Part shown: in pieces, positions 47,250-59,600 of the stretch
Layout: the number at the start of each line of letters is the position of its first letter
Numbering within the stretch: position 1 is the stretch's first letter
Source: UBA12077 sp963665525
GTDB lineage: Bacteria > Bacteroidota > Bacteroidia > Bacteroidales > UBA12077
Direction: 5' to 3'
Assembly: GCA_963665525.1 (NCBI GenBank)
Contig: OY762280.1
Span: forward strand, 2,294,001 to 2,358,000
DNA length: 64,000 nucleotides
Notes under the pieces: model-generated
Database searches by the model: none
What the model was told of the DNA's origin: nothing
The model's input: the letters and a program-made list of their open reading frames with translations, nothing else
Made by a program: the position numbers and the translations under genes

Positions 47250-49661
47250 ATGATGTGGAAAAACTATCTTAAAATATCAGTAAGAAGTATTTTAAAAAAC
47301 AAAAAGATCAGCTTGATAAACATTATTGGTTTAGCCGCAGGTCTGGCTAGTAGCTTAATCATTTTTGCCTATGTAAATAATGAATTAAGCTACGATAAGT
47401 TTCATAAAAATTATGAATCGATCTATAGGATTAACACCAACCTAAAGATGGGAAATAACGAAATAAATTTAGCCATGAGCACTCCTACTCTTGGCAAAAC
47501 CATGTCGGAAGAATACCCTGAAATTACTACTTATACCAGAATTCGAAAAACAAATGAATTTACATTAAATATTGATGAGAAAAGTTTTGATGAGAAAGAC
47601 CTTTTTTATGCTGACTCAACATTCTTTGATGTTTTTACTTATAAAGTAATCAATGGAGATCCAGAAGAAATTTTAAATGCTCCATTCTCGATCTTATTAA
47701 GCGAACAAAAAGCTAAAAAATACTTTGGTAATGATAATCCAATCGGTAAAAAACTGATCATTGATGAACACGAGTACACTGTAACCGGCATTCTGGAAGA
47801 TATACCTCTTAATACACAAATGTATTGCGAATTTTTAATTTCATACAATACACTGGATGCCATAGATAAACTTGCGGGGATCACTCCTCAAGGTGGGTTT
47901 ATGAAATTTCAGGATGATTACGTGTATTTATTGGTTAAACCGGAATCGGATCTTCAAAAATTAAGCGAACAAATGAATATCCTGGTCGATGAAAATGTAC
48001 CTGAGCATTTTAAGCCTATGTATAATGTAAGTTTAATGCCATTAAAAGATATTTATTTTAGTAAAGATCTTTCTGGAGAGCTTGAACCGGTTGGAAATAA
48101 AAAATACATTTGGATATTCCTTACTATTTCAGGAATACTCATCCTAATTGCAGCTATCAACTTTATGAACCTGTCGACCTCTCGTTATATGCATAGAGTT
48201 CGCGAAGTTGGAATGCGAAAAGTCTTTGGTGCCCATCGAAAACATCTGATTTATCAATTTATGGGTGAATCTATGACGATTACCTTAATCGCTTTAATCA
48301 TTGGTATCATTACTGCCGAACTTCTGAATCCGGTTTTAGATAATTTTATTGGCAAAGATTTGGAAATATCATTCTTCTCAAATATTGAAATGTTTGGATT
48401 CCTGGTTCTAATTACCATTTTTATTGGATTAATCTCCGGAAGTTACCCAGCCTTATTTTTATCCAAATTTTCACCTCTGGATGTATTTAAACTTAACAGC
48501 ATTAATGGTGAGTCAGGAATAAACATTAGAAGATTATTAGTTATTATTCAATTTACAATTGCCTCTGGATTAATTATTTTTACCATTTTTATTTTTTCAC
48601 AGATTCATTATGCTCGGAATGCTGATTTAGGTTTTAATAAAGAAAATATTGCCTTGCTTTCAATTAGCAATCCTCAACTTTTACCTCGCTTTGAAACTTT
48701 ACAAAAGGAGTTAAAATCATTACCTGATATAACAGATGTTAGTTTGGCAACATCTTATCCGGGATCGAATGAATTAATTATGCAAAATATTCCTTTAGCT
48801 GAAGGTTCCGACGAAAATGTCATGGTACAAAGAGTTGAAGCAGATCATTACTATGCTCAAACCATGCAGGTAGAAATAGCAGAAGGTAGATTTTTTTCCG
48901 AAAAACATCCTTCTGATCAACAAGATGCCATTGTAATTAATGAAACTGCTGCAAAAGAACTTAACCTAGAAAATCCTATTGGAAGCACAATTATTAGTGG
49001 AAAAGAAAGTAAGAGAACTGTAATAGGAGTTATTAAAGATTTTCACAGTCATTCTTTCAGAAACAAAATTCAACCCATGATTTTTATTCCAAAACAAGAA
49101 GTTAATGCAGAAAGTTATGCCATTACAAGATCAATGGCTATCAGAATGAACAAGAATAAAACGAATGAAACTTTACGATTAATTGAAAATAAGTGGATTG
49201 AGATGTATCCTGAAAGTGAATTTAATTATGAATTTTTAGATGATGCTTATCGAAATCAGTATGCTTCTGATATAAAAATGGGGAAACTGTATTTATATTT
49301 TTCATTGCTAATCATTCTAATTTCTTGCTTGGGAATGTACGGATTAGCATCATTTTCAACAGAAAAAAGGATGAAAGAGATTGGTATAAGAAAAATTCTT
49401 GGAGGATCAGTACAAAATATATCAGTATTACTTTCCAAGCAATTTATGGTACTGGTTTTAATATCATTTATTATTTCAACTCCAATAGTATATTATCTTG
49501 TCGAAAAATGGCTAAGAGATTTTCAATATCATATTGACATCAACTGGTTACCATTTGGCATTGGATTAATACTCATGTTTACCATTGCACTTACAAGCAT
49601 TTTAATCCAAATTCTAAAAGCAACAAAAACCAATCCTGCGGAAATACTAAGATACGAATAA
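47250..49661 (+). CDS. MacB/FtsX-type ABC transporter permease
   Basis: The 803-residue membrane protein opens with the family motif 'WKNYLKISVRSILKNKKISLINIIGLAAGL', then a periplasmic MacB_PCD domain (~45-265) and FtsX-type transmembrane cores (~280-440 and ~680-800) around a second extracytoplasmic region. 'VREVGMRKVFGAHRKHLIYQF' and 'MKEIGIRKILGGSVQNIS' are the duplicated cytoplasmic loops that contact the ATPase. No ATP-binding gene is adjacent, as is common for these Bacteroidetes permeases. They usually respond to envelope stress or export small molecules. ATG at 47253 is an equal start. A bidirectional terminator follows. Confidence 0.92.
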   Translation: MMWKNYLKISVRSILKNKKISLINIIGLAAGLASSLIIFAYVNNELSYDKFHKNYESIYRINTNLKMGNNEINLAMSTPTLGKTMSEEYPEITTYTRIRKTNEFTLNIDEKSFDEKDLFYADSTFFDVFTYKVINGDPEEILNAPFSILLSEQKAKKYFGNDNPIGKKLIIDEHEYTVTGILEDIPLNTQMYCEFLISYNTLDAIDKLAGITPQGGFMKFQDDYVYLLVKPESDLQKLSEQMNILVDENVPEHFKPMYNVSLMPLKDIYFSKDLSGELEPVGNKKYIWIFLTISGILILIAAINFMNLSTSRYMHRVREVGMRKVFGAHRKHLIYQFMGESMTITLIALIIGIITAELLNPVLDNFIGKDLEISFFSNIEMFGFLVLITIFIGLISGSYPALFLSKFSPLDVFKLNSINGESGINIRRLLVIIQFTIASGLIIFTIFIFSQIHYARNADLGFNKENIALLSISNPQLLPRFETLQKELKSLPDITDVSLATSYPGSNELIMQNIPLAEGSDENVMVQRVEADHYYAQTMQVEIAEGRFFSEKHPSDQQDAIVINETAAKELNLENPIGSTIISGKESKRTVIGVIKDFHSHSFRNKIQPMIFIPKQEVNAESYAITRSMAIRMNKNKTNETLRLIENKWIEMYPESEFNYEFLDDAYRNQYASDIKMGKLYLYFSLLIILISCLGMYGLASFSTEKRMKEIGIRKILGGSVQNISVLLSKQFMVLVLISFIISTPIVYYLVEKWLRDFQYHIDINWLPFGIGLILMFTIALTSILIQILKATKTNPAEILRYE

Positions 49662-49667
49662 CAATAA

Positions 49668-49700
49668 AAACCCCAGATTTCAGTTCTGGGGTTTATTTTT
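49668..49700. terminator. Bidirectional terminator between convergent genes
   Basis: A perfect 10-bp stem (AAACCCCAGA / TCTGGGGTTT) with a 7-nt loop has an A-run on the left and T-run on the right, so it can end both the permease and the PorP/SprF transcripts. Confidence 0.82.
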
Positions 49701-50686
49701 TAAAATGATGGACAAGGCACTGCTCCCATTTTATGTTTTCGTCCACCCCAACTCCAATCGAATCTATATGCTATAGAAACTTCATGTGCGCCTCCAGTAG
49801 ATGATAATAATTTTGAAGTTGAAATATCGTAACTATAATTTATCAAGATATCATTAAAGCTATATCCAACTAATAAAACTACTGCATTAAAGTCTGCAGT
49901 ATTATCAAAAGCAGGTACTCCACGAAACCAAATTCCAATTCTGAATGGTTCCTGTTCATAATTTGCTCCAAGATCTAATTGATTAAATCCTGCCTGGTTT
50001 TTATATAAAAAGGATAATGAGAAAAACTTATCTTCTTTCGATCTAACACTTTCAAAGAACTTAAATCGTGCTCCTCCATAAACCATTAGTTTTAGTGCTG
50101 GATAAGTAGGATCATCATTAAATTGTTTATTTAGAGCCAATAAATGATCGCTTGTAACTCCTAACCAATAATTTTCTGTAAACGCTAATAAAGATAATGC
50201 AAAGTCATAATGATGAATCTGTTCATTCTTTGGTATTTCAATGGTACTAGCATTATCTCTAGTTATCTCATCCGCAAAATTAAGTTTTGAATAATCAATA
50301 TTTCTATTATAATAAGTAGCACTCAATCCTGGTCTTACTTTCAAAGTTCTATTTACATCAATAGCATATGAATATGCCACACCTGCTCTTGTGGTATTAT
50401 AAACTCCACCTTCCTGATCTCTAAGCACTAGTAACCCTAATCCACTTTTATATTTTGCCATGTAATGATCAAAAGAAAAAGCATACGTTGTATAGGCATC
50501 CGGCAAGCTGGTCCACTGATTCCTATAGTTGGCAATAAACCTGGTTTGTTCAGTAGCTCCTGCCAATGATGGACTTAAATACACAGGAGAAGAATAAAAC
50601 TGAGAAAATTGAGGATCTTGTGCTTTAACTTGCATCGAAACAGTAACTAACACAAAACAAATGATATATTTGATCTTACTTTTCAT
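49700..50686 (-). CDS. PorP/SprF-family outer-membrane protein (T9SS accessory)
   Basis: The 328-residue protein has a signal peptide (~1-22, 'VKAQ' cut) and the family opening 'DPQFSQFYSSPVYLSPSLAGA', followed by 'RNQW' and barrel-like strands ('GLGLLVLRDQEGG', 'RPGLSATYYNR'). PorP/SprF proteins attach to T9SS shuttle complexes and are needed for export or surface retention of the adhesin encoded next to them (SprB with SprF in Flavobacterium). Here the giant type B-tailed protein gene ends 12 bp upstream in transcription order, strongly suggesting that it is the client. Confidence 0.93.
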   Translation of the reverse strand: MKSKIKYIICFVLVTVSMQVKAQDPQFSQFYSSPVYLSPSLAGATEQTRFIANYRNQWTSLPDAYTTYAFSFDHYMAKYKSGLGLLVLRDQEGGVYNTTRAGVAYSYAIDVNRTLKVRPGLSATYYNRNIDYSKLNFADEITRDNASTIEIPKNEQIHHYDFALSLLAFTENYWLGVTSDHLLALNKQFNDDPTYPALKLMVYGGARFKFFESVRSKEDKFFSLSFLYKNQAGFNQLDLGANYEQEPFRIGIWFRGVPAFDNTADFNAVVLLVGYSFNDILINYSYDISTSKLLSSTGGAHEVSIAYRFDWSWGGRKHKMGAVPCPSF

Positions 50687-50698
50687 AACTCCAAAATT

Positions 50699-53600
50699 TT
50701 AATGTATCAACAATACTGTTCCGACTTTCTTAAAGTCTTTTCCATTATTATACTTTCCTGTTACTTTCCACACATAAACTCCTTCTTCAAGCAGCTTGTT
50801 ATCATAATATCCATCCCAACCAACATTTATATCTTCACTTTCAAACACTAAAACTCCCCAACGGTTAAATACTTCAAGACGATAATCGTCAATACCTTCT
50901 CCTATTGGAAAGAAGACATCATTACTGAAATCATTAGGATTATATGCGCCTCCTGAAGAACCTTCCAAGTTTGGTGTAAATGCATTTGGAAATTCTATCT
51001 GTCCACTCTCATAAACCTCTACAGCATTTAATACCTTTAATACATCGTAACAATCATTTTCTGACCATACCTGAAGTTCAACATCATAAAGTCCTTCCTC
51101 ACTATATATATGCCGTGGGTCACTTTCAGTTGATGTACTTCCATCTCCGAAATCCCAGTGATAGGTAATAGCATCTGAAGATTCATTAATAAATATAGCT
51201 TCTTCTTCTGGTATATATACCTCTTTATTTACAACAATAAACGAAGCTTGAGGCTGCGGATATACTGTAATTGTTGTATCTTTAATGATAACCTCCCCAT
51301 TTTCTCCAATAATGGTTAAGCTAGGTTTATATACGCCAGATTCATTATATGTATGACGGAAACTTACCTGATCAGAACTTGTTCCATCATCGAAATCCCA
51401 TGTAAATGGCAATCCTTCCAATGAGTTATTTACAAAATATACATCCAATGGCGGACAACCTGCTGAAGTTGTAATTACGAAACTTGCCTCTGGAGGGACA
51501 TTATATGTAATAGAAACATCGTCGGAACTAATACAATTATTTATATTAACCGACCAGCGGAAAGTATTTAAACCTGCTCCAAGGCCTGTTACTTCTGTAA
51601 TGGCATTATTTGCTTCGCTGAATATTCCTGAACCACCAATCACAGACCATTCTCCTGCACCTGTTGATGGATTGCTTGCTGTAAGTAAAGTACTTGATTC
51701 ATCAACTGTTTGATCAACACCTGCATAAACTTCTGTCTTATTATTGATGATAATGATCTCATCTGTTGTTGTACATTGATCGTATGTTATTGTCCAACGT
51801 AAAGTATTGGCTCCAAATCCAAGATCTGAAACATTAGCATCATATCTTGATGCGTCATCAAATGTTCCACTCCCACTAATTACAGTCCACACGCCAACAC
51901 CGCTAACAGGATCATTCGCAAATAAAGAAGCCGAAGTTCCACAAACACTATAATCTTCACCAGCATCAGCCTCATATGGTAAATCATTATAAATTACTAC
52001 ATCATCACTGGAAGTACATCCACTATTTTCTATGGTCCACCTTAAGGTATTTGATCCTGGATTAAGATTCGTAACCTCTGTATTATTCTGATTACTGTTA
52101 GCAAAAGTAGCCGCTCCACTAACCAAGCTCCAAGTTCCTGTTCCATAAGTAGGATTATTTGCTTGTAAAAATGTTGTGTTACCACAGATGGTTTGATCTC
52201 CTCCGGCAATTGCATTGGATGGTGAATTATTAGTAACTGTTACCTCATCACTGGATGAACAACCGCCATTGGTAATAACCCATTTCAATACATTATCCCC
52301 TCTTCCAACATTATAAACTTTGGTATTATAGTCATTATTGTTGTCAAATGTTGCCGATCCTGTTACAACAGACCATGTTCCTACTCCATAAGCCGGGATA
52401 TTTGCAAATAACAATGTTGAATCTTCACATAAGGTTTGATCTAAACCTGCATTACTAGTTATCGTTGAATTATTAGCTATGACCACCTCATCGGTTGAAG
52501 TACAAGATCCATTGGTAATAGTCCATCGTAAAGTATTAATACCATATTCTAAATTAGCTACCTCACTTGAAGGATCAGATATTGTTGTGATATCAGCCGA
52601 TCCACTCAAAATAGACCATTCTCCTGTTCCATGAATTGGAGTATTACCTTGTAAAATTGAATTATCAGCACATAATGCCTGATCGGGTCCTGCAAATGCT
52701 TCTGTAGGTAAACTATTGGTAATAGTTACCTCTGAATAATCAGAACAGATTTCATTGGTAATGGTCCATCTTAAAATATTATCACCTTTATCCAAATCAG
52801 TTACTAAAGTATTTGGTTCATTAATATTTTCAAATGTTGCAGACCCAGAACCTCCTAAAACAGACCACATTCCGGTTCCTGCTGAAGGATTATTAGCCTC
52901 AAGATAAGTAGACTCACTGCAAACCACCTGATCTGGTCCTGTAGTTGCTGTTACTGATGCATTATTAATAGTTACTCGATCGGATTTCTGACAAGAATTA
53001 TATGTAATGGTCCATTTAAATACATTCAAACCTTGTCCCAGATTTGTGATACTTGCTGTTGGATCCGAAGTGTTAAATGGATCAGATGAACCACTCTCCT
53101 GACTCCAGACAGCTGTTCCATATGTCACCGGATTAGCAGCCAAAGTAATTACATTATCACAAATAATTTTATCGGCACCTGCATTGGCATCCTGTGGTTC
53201 ATTATTGATTATGGTAATTGAATCGGAATAACTACATGCGTTATTTTCTATGGTCCAAACAAATATATTGGTATCTAATGCTATGTTTTTAGCAGTATTG
53301 TCTTCAAAAAAGGCAGCTCCTTGTGCCACGCTCCAAACACCGGTTCCAACAGTAGGTGTATTCGGACTTAAAGTAAGCTCTCCAACACATAATTCCTGAT
53401 CAATACCAGCATAAGCAACTGTTGGTAGATCATTTGTTACAGTTACTAAATCATCATCGCTACATGCTCTGTGAGATATGGTCCACTTAAATACATTATC
53501 ACCTTTGGCTAAATTGGTTACTTTAGTATTATAAATGGTATCATTCTCAAATGTTCCTGCACCACTCACTACGGTCCACTTACCTATCCCAACAATAGGC

Positions 53601-56600
53601 TCATTTCCGGCTAATACCACACTATCGGCACATAATACCCTGTCAATACCAGCATTAGCATCTGTTGGAGAATCATTGGTTATAATAACACTATCAGAAG
53701 ACCATCCATTAATCCATATAGACCATCTTAATATATTATCACCTTTTGCAAGCCCTGTAACTTTTGTAGTTGGATCACTATTATCCACAAATGTTGCTGA
53801 ACCCTGAATTACAGACCATTCGCCATATCCAAATACGGGTTCATTACCTTCCAGAGTTGTATAATCAGTACAAATCGTCTGATTTGGGCCAGCATCTGGT
53901 GGTGCTGCATTAGCATTTGTAACTATAACATCATCAGTAGAAATACATGAATTATTAGTAATAGTCCATCTAAATATATTATCTCCTAAACCTACTGAGG
54001 TTACTAAAGTGTTATTCTGTAAAGGATTATCTATATCTCCCGATCCACTAATAAGACTCCATTCTCCGGTTCCTTTAGAAGGTATATTAGCTTGTAGAGT
54101 AATGACATCAGTAAGAATAGTAGTATCTTTACCTGCATCAGCTGCTGTAGGTGCATCGTTGGTTATATAAACCGAATCGCTACTTATACAACTGTTATTA
54201 TTTACATTCCATGTTAAAACATTTGTCCCCTGACTTAATCCGGTAACAACAGTTTTTGGATCTTCAAAATCAATAAAAACACCTGCCCCCTGATTCACCG
54301 ACCAATAACCAGTTCCTGCAGCAAGAGCCGTTGCATCTAAAGTGGTTACATTACTACAAATTATCTGGTCTACTCCGGCATCAACATCTATCTTATTGTT
54401 TGTTACAATCAACTCGTCGGAGGTACTACAAATACCATTGGAGATTGTCCATCTTAAAATATTATCTCCTTTACTTAAGCCTGTCACTTTTGTATTAAAC
54501 TGTGTATTGTCTTCGAATGTAGCAGCACCTGTAACAACCGTCCATAAACCTGTACCAATTAATGGATCATTTGCATTTAAGTAAGTTGAATCTCCACAAA
54601 TTGCCAAATCAATGCCTGCCTCTGCTTCAGATGGTCGTTGATTATCTATTAATACCGTGTCATAATTTGAGCATCCATTTTTTGTAATGGTCCATCTCAA
54701 CACATTTATTCCTGTATCAAAACTTGAAGCTATTGCATTAGGGTCCAATCCATCATTAAAGCTTGCATTACCAGTGGTAACTGACCAGCTTCCCGTAGCA
54801 CCTGTTGGAATACTACTACCATCTAACATTAAACTTTCAGTACATATTGTCTGATCTGTTCCTGCTTCAACGGCAACATGATTATTTACAATAATAACGG
54901 TGTCTATTGATGAACAACCATTTTCTTCTACTTCCCATGTTAATAAGTTGGTTCCTTCTCTTAAATTAGAAACATATGATGTATTTAAATTAATATCCTG
55001 AACAATAGCAGGGCCATCAATTACAGCCCATGTTCCTGTTGCTGTTCCCGGATCTGTTGCTGTTAGATTTGTAAAATCAACACATAAACTCTGATCAATA
55101 CCTGCTTGAGCCGATGGTATTGGATTAGCAACCACAGTTAAAATTGGTGAAGCTGTTCCATAACCACAATCATTTAACCCTCTCACACTAATATTACCAC
55201 CTAACTCATTCGTATCAAATTCAACCTCAATTAACCGGGTGCTATCTCCTGAAAGTATGCTAACACCAACAGGTAAACTCCAAATATAATAGTCAGCATT
55301 TGCTATTGCCGCAACCTCGTATATAATTCCAGTGCTTCCCTGACACACTTCTATAGGCCCTGTTATTGCCAGTGCAGGATCAGGATAGACATTTACAAGA
55401 AGATTAGCAGCATCACTATTTACTGTACCACAATCACCTGTAACAATACACCTATAGATTCCATCGTCTGTATCAATTGAGCTAGAAATAGTTAAGATTG
55501 GAGTTGTTGCTCCCGAAATTGTTCCACCGTCTGCTAATGGAGCACCATCTTTTTGCCACTGATAATTTAAATTAGATCCTGTTGCTGTGACTGTAAATAC
55601 TATAGCATCACCTTCACATTTTACTTTATTAACAGGTTGTTTAGTTATTATCGTTTGAGGATTAACCTGAACATTAACTGTTGTACTATTCTCACTACCA
55701 CATGAACCAGCAACTAAGCAAGAATATACTCCGGCATAATTAGTAGTAGCATTACTAATTATTAATGTATTTGTTAATGCGCCAGCATATAGTCCTGTAT
55801 CGGAAATTGCAACACCATCTTTCTTCCATTGATATGTTAAATTATCCCCATCTGAAGCAACATTTAAAGTTACTTCATCACCTTCACAATAAATACCTCC
55901 CGTTGGCTGCGTATTAATTGCAGTATTTTCATACATAGTGAGTATTGCTGGATCAGTATTCTGAACACCACAATCGCCTATTACTACACATCGATAGGAT
56001 CCTTCATCTAATAACGCAAGATTTGTAATGGTTAGAGCACTTGTAGTTTCATTTGAAACTGTTGATCCAGATGGTTGTACTCCAGCATTTAAATCAGTAG
56101 CTCCTTTTTGCCATTGATATGTTAAATTTGAACCTGTTGCTGTAACATAAAATGTCACTGATGTTCCTTCGCATCTGGTTTTGCTTACAGGCGATGATGT
56201 AATATTAGTTATTGGGTTCACAGTCAACTCTGCTGGATCAGAAATAAGATCACCACAGGATCCTGAAACTTCACATGTATAAACTCCATCGTCGGCTAAT
56301 GTAACACCAGTTATTAATAAATCTTTTGTGTTTGCACCTGAAATATTTCCAACGTCAGAAAGAACTGTTACTCCATCTTTTATCCACTGATATTGAAGAT
56401 TTCCACCAACAGCATCTACCGTAAATGTAGTATTAGCTCCCTCACATTCTGTTCTATCTAAAGGGCTTGAATTAATAATAGTTGTTTCATGAACTGTTAA
56501 AGTCGCAGGAGTTGTTAAAACATCACCACATCCATTATTACTTGAAACAAAACAAGTATATATTCCGTCATTTAACAATGTAACGGGGTCGATGGTTAAT

Positions 56601-59600
56601 TGAGAAGTTGCCACTCCTATGGAGCCTCCATCCAATCTCCAGTCATATGTTAAATCTATACCATCAGCCTCAACAATAAATAATTTACTATCTCCCTCAC
56701 ATATTTCACTGCTAATTGGTTGTGTTGTAATTAATGTTGACGGATCAACAGTAATAGTTGCAGGAGTTGTTAAAACTGTAGGACCACAGAAACCTGTAAC
56801 ACTACACCAATAAGTACCAGTTTCGGCTAATGTTGCATCTATAATTTCTAAGTTCGCCGTATTAACACCATTTAAATTTGCTCCATTACTTAATGTATCA
56901 TTATCTCTAATCCATATATACGTTAAGTTACCTCCCGTTGCAGACGCGGTTAAAGTAGTACTTGCTCCCTCGCAAATAGTCTCATCAGCAGGACTAGCTA
57001 CTATAGCTGTTGTTTCATATAGTGTTAAAGTAGCTGCATTGCTGGTAATATCACCACATCCATTTCCACTGGTAATCTCACAATAATAATTTCCGTCATC
57101 GCCAACGATAATTGGGTTTATTGTTAGCACTGGATTCTGAGCAGCAGCACCCATGGATACTCCATTATGATACCACTGATACGATAAATTCGTTCCTTCG
57201 GCGACAATCGAAAACTGAACCTGATCGCCAATACATTTACTTCTGCTTATAGGTTGAGTTATAATCGTCGTAGCATCATCAACAGTAACATTAACCGGTA
57301 CTGTTGTTTCTGTACCACATGATCCTACTATTTCACAGTAGTAATTTCCTTCATTAGTAGTTAAAGCATTCGATATAACAAGATCTTTTTCCTGGCTTCC
57401 ACTAATAGCACCACCATCTGCTAAAATATTTGAATCGAAATACCACTGATATGCTAAATTACTTCCTGTTGCATCTACTGATAATGTTGTGCTAGCTCCT
57501 TCACATAATAGTTGATCTACTGGGCCTGAATTCAATACTGTTGGGTCGTTAACTACTAGCTCTGCAGATGCACTCGTTTCATCTGCACATGTTCCTAATG
57601 CCTCAACTATACAATAATATGAATCTGCATGACCCACGTTAACTGCAGGAATAGTGTATGAAGAACTATTTGCTCCTCCTATTGCACCTAAAGAGTTATA
57701 CCATTGATATTGATTAATATCGCCAGTTGCACTAACACTAAATGTAACCGGATCGCCTATACATCTTTGCTTATCTAAGGGATTAGATACTATTGTAATT
57801 GAATTATATACGGTAACTAAAGCCGAGTTGGAGAAATCTGTTCCTCCATTTAATACACATCGATAAAATCCTTCATCTGCCGGTTGAATATTAGTTATAA
57901 CTAAGGAGGTTGTTGCAATACCGGAAACTATAGATCCCGAACCTGAAATATGAGCTCCATTATTTAAAGCAACATAACCAGATCCATCATCAAACTGCCA
58001 CTCATAAGTATGTGGCCCTCCTGTTGTTGTAATACTTAAAATTACATCCTCGCTTTCACATTTTGTAGTATTAACAGGTTGTGTTGTTACATACGTAGAA
58101 GGTAAAATATTTAATGTAGCTGTATTACTTGTTGCATTACCACAAGCTGCACTAATAACAACACAATGATAATCTCCTTCATCAACGCCGAATGCAACCG
58201 GATCAATGGTTAGAGTTGCTAAATCGGCTCCTGAAATATTTCCTCCATTTGCTAATGCTATTCCATTTTTATACCACTGATATGTATCTATATCGCCTTC
58301 AGCAGTTATAGTAAATGTTGCCGTTCCACCATCAACTACAGAGAAATCGGAAGGTTGTAAGGTTACTGCTGTTGTTGGATGTATAGTAAGCTGCGCTGTA
58401 TTTGTTGTAATATCTGTACACTGACCATCGACAAAGCAATGGTATGATCCATTATCAACAGGTTGCGCATTGTCAATAATTAATGCTGAAGTCGAAGTCC
58501 CTGAAAAGGTAGAACCCGAGGCCTGTGCTCCATCGAATACCTGCACCCCGTTTTTATACCATTCGTATATTAATCCTGTACCTGTTGTAGTAACACTAAA
58601 TGAAACCGTTTCGCCTTCGCAATCAGTAACATTAACAGGATCTGTACTTGTTGTAGTAATATTTATAGTAAGGCTTGCTGTATTTGTATTTACTGTTTCA
58701 CAATCACCTACAATTTCGCATCTATAATCACCAGCATAGGCTGCCGTTAAATTATCTATAGATAATGTCGCCGTATTGTCATTTAAAATATTTGGATCTG
58801 GAGGTAATGTCGAAATATCTACTCCATCTTTGTACCACTGATAACTTATTATATCTCCTGTAGCATTCACACTAAACGATGTTGCACCTCCCGGACAAGC
58901 TGATTTATTTACCGGTTGTGTATTGATAACAATATGCTCACTTACATCAAGATTAGCACCAAGACTTGTTTCATCTGTACAGAAACCACTCACCACACAA
59001 CTATATACATCGGCATCTGCAAGAACAAGTCCTGTAATTGTTAATGTATTCGTTGTGCTACCATTAATAGAACCTCCATCTGATAATGGTAAAACCTGCG
59101 ATGCTTTATACCATTCGTAAGTTAAAGCTGTTCCTGTTGCGTCTACTGAAAAAGTAGCTTCATCACCTTCACACAAGACTGCATCCAATGGATTCGTTAC
59201 AATAGTAGTATTTGTTGCAACTGTTAATCCTGCAGGCACGCTATTCTGATCTTCGCAAACTCCATCAATAACGCAACGGTATGTTCCTGCATCGGCTTCT
59301 CCAACTCCTGTAATATTAAGTGTATTTGTTGCAGAACCAGAAATTACTGAACCCGAACCGGATGGATGAGCAGCATCAGCCAATGGCACAAACCCTCCTC
59401 CATCATTATATTCCCACTGGTATCCATTCACATCACCTGAAACATTTACTACATAACTTGTATTAGACCCTTCGCATACTGTTTTACTTACCGGATTGGT
59501 ATTTATTGTTAATCCTTCATTTACGGTTAAAGTTGGATTTGCACTTGTTTCACTACCACAAGTTCCTGAAACAATACAATAATATACTCCTGCATCTGTT

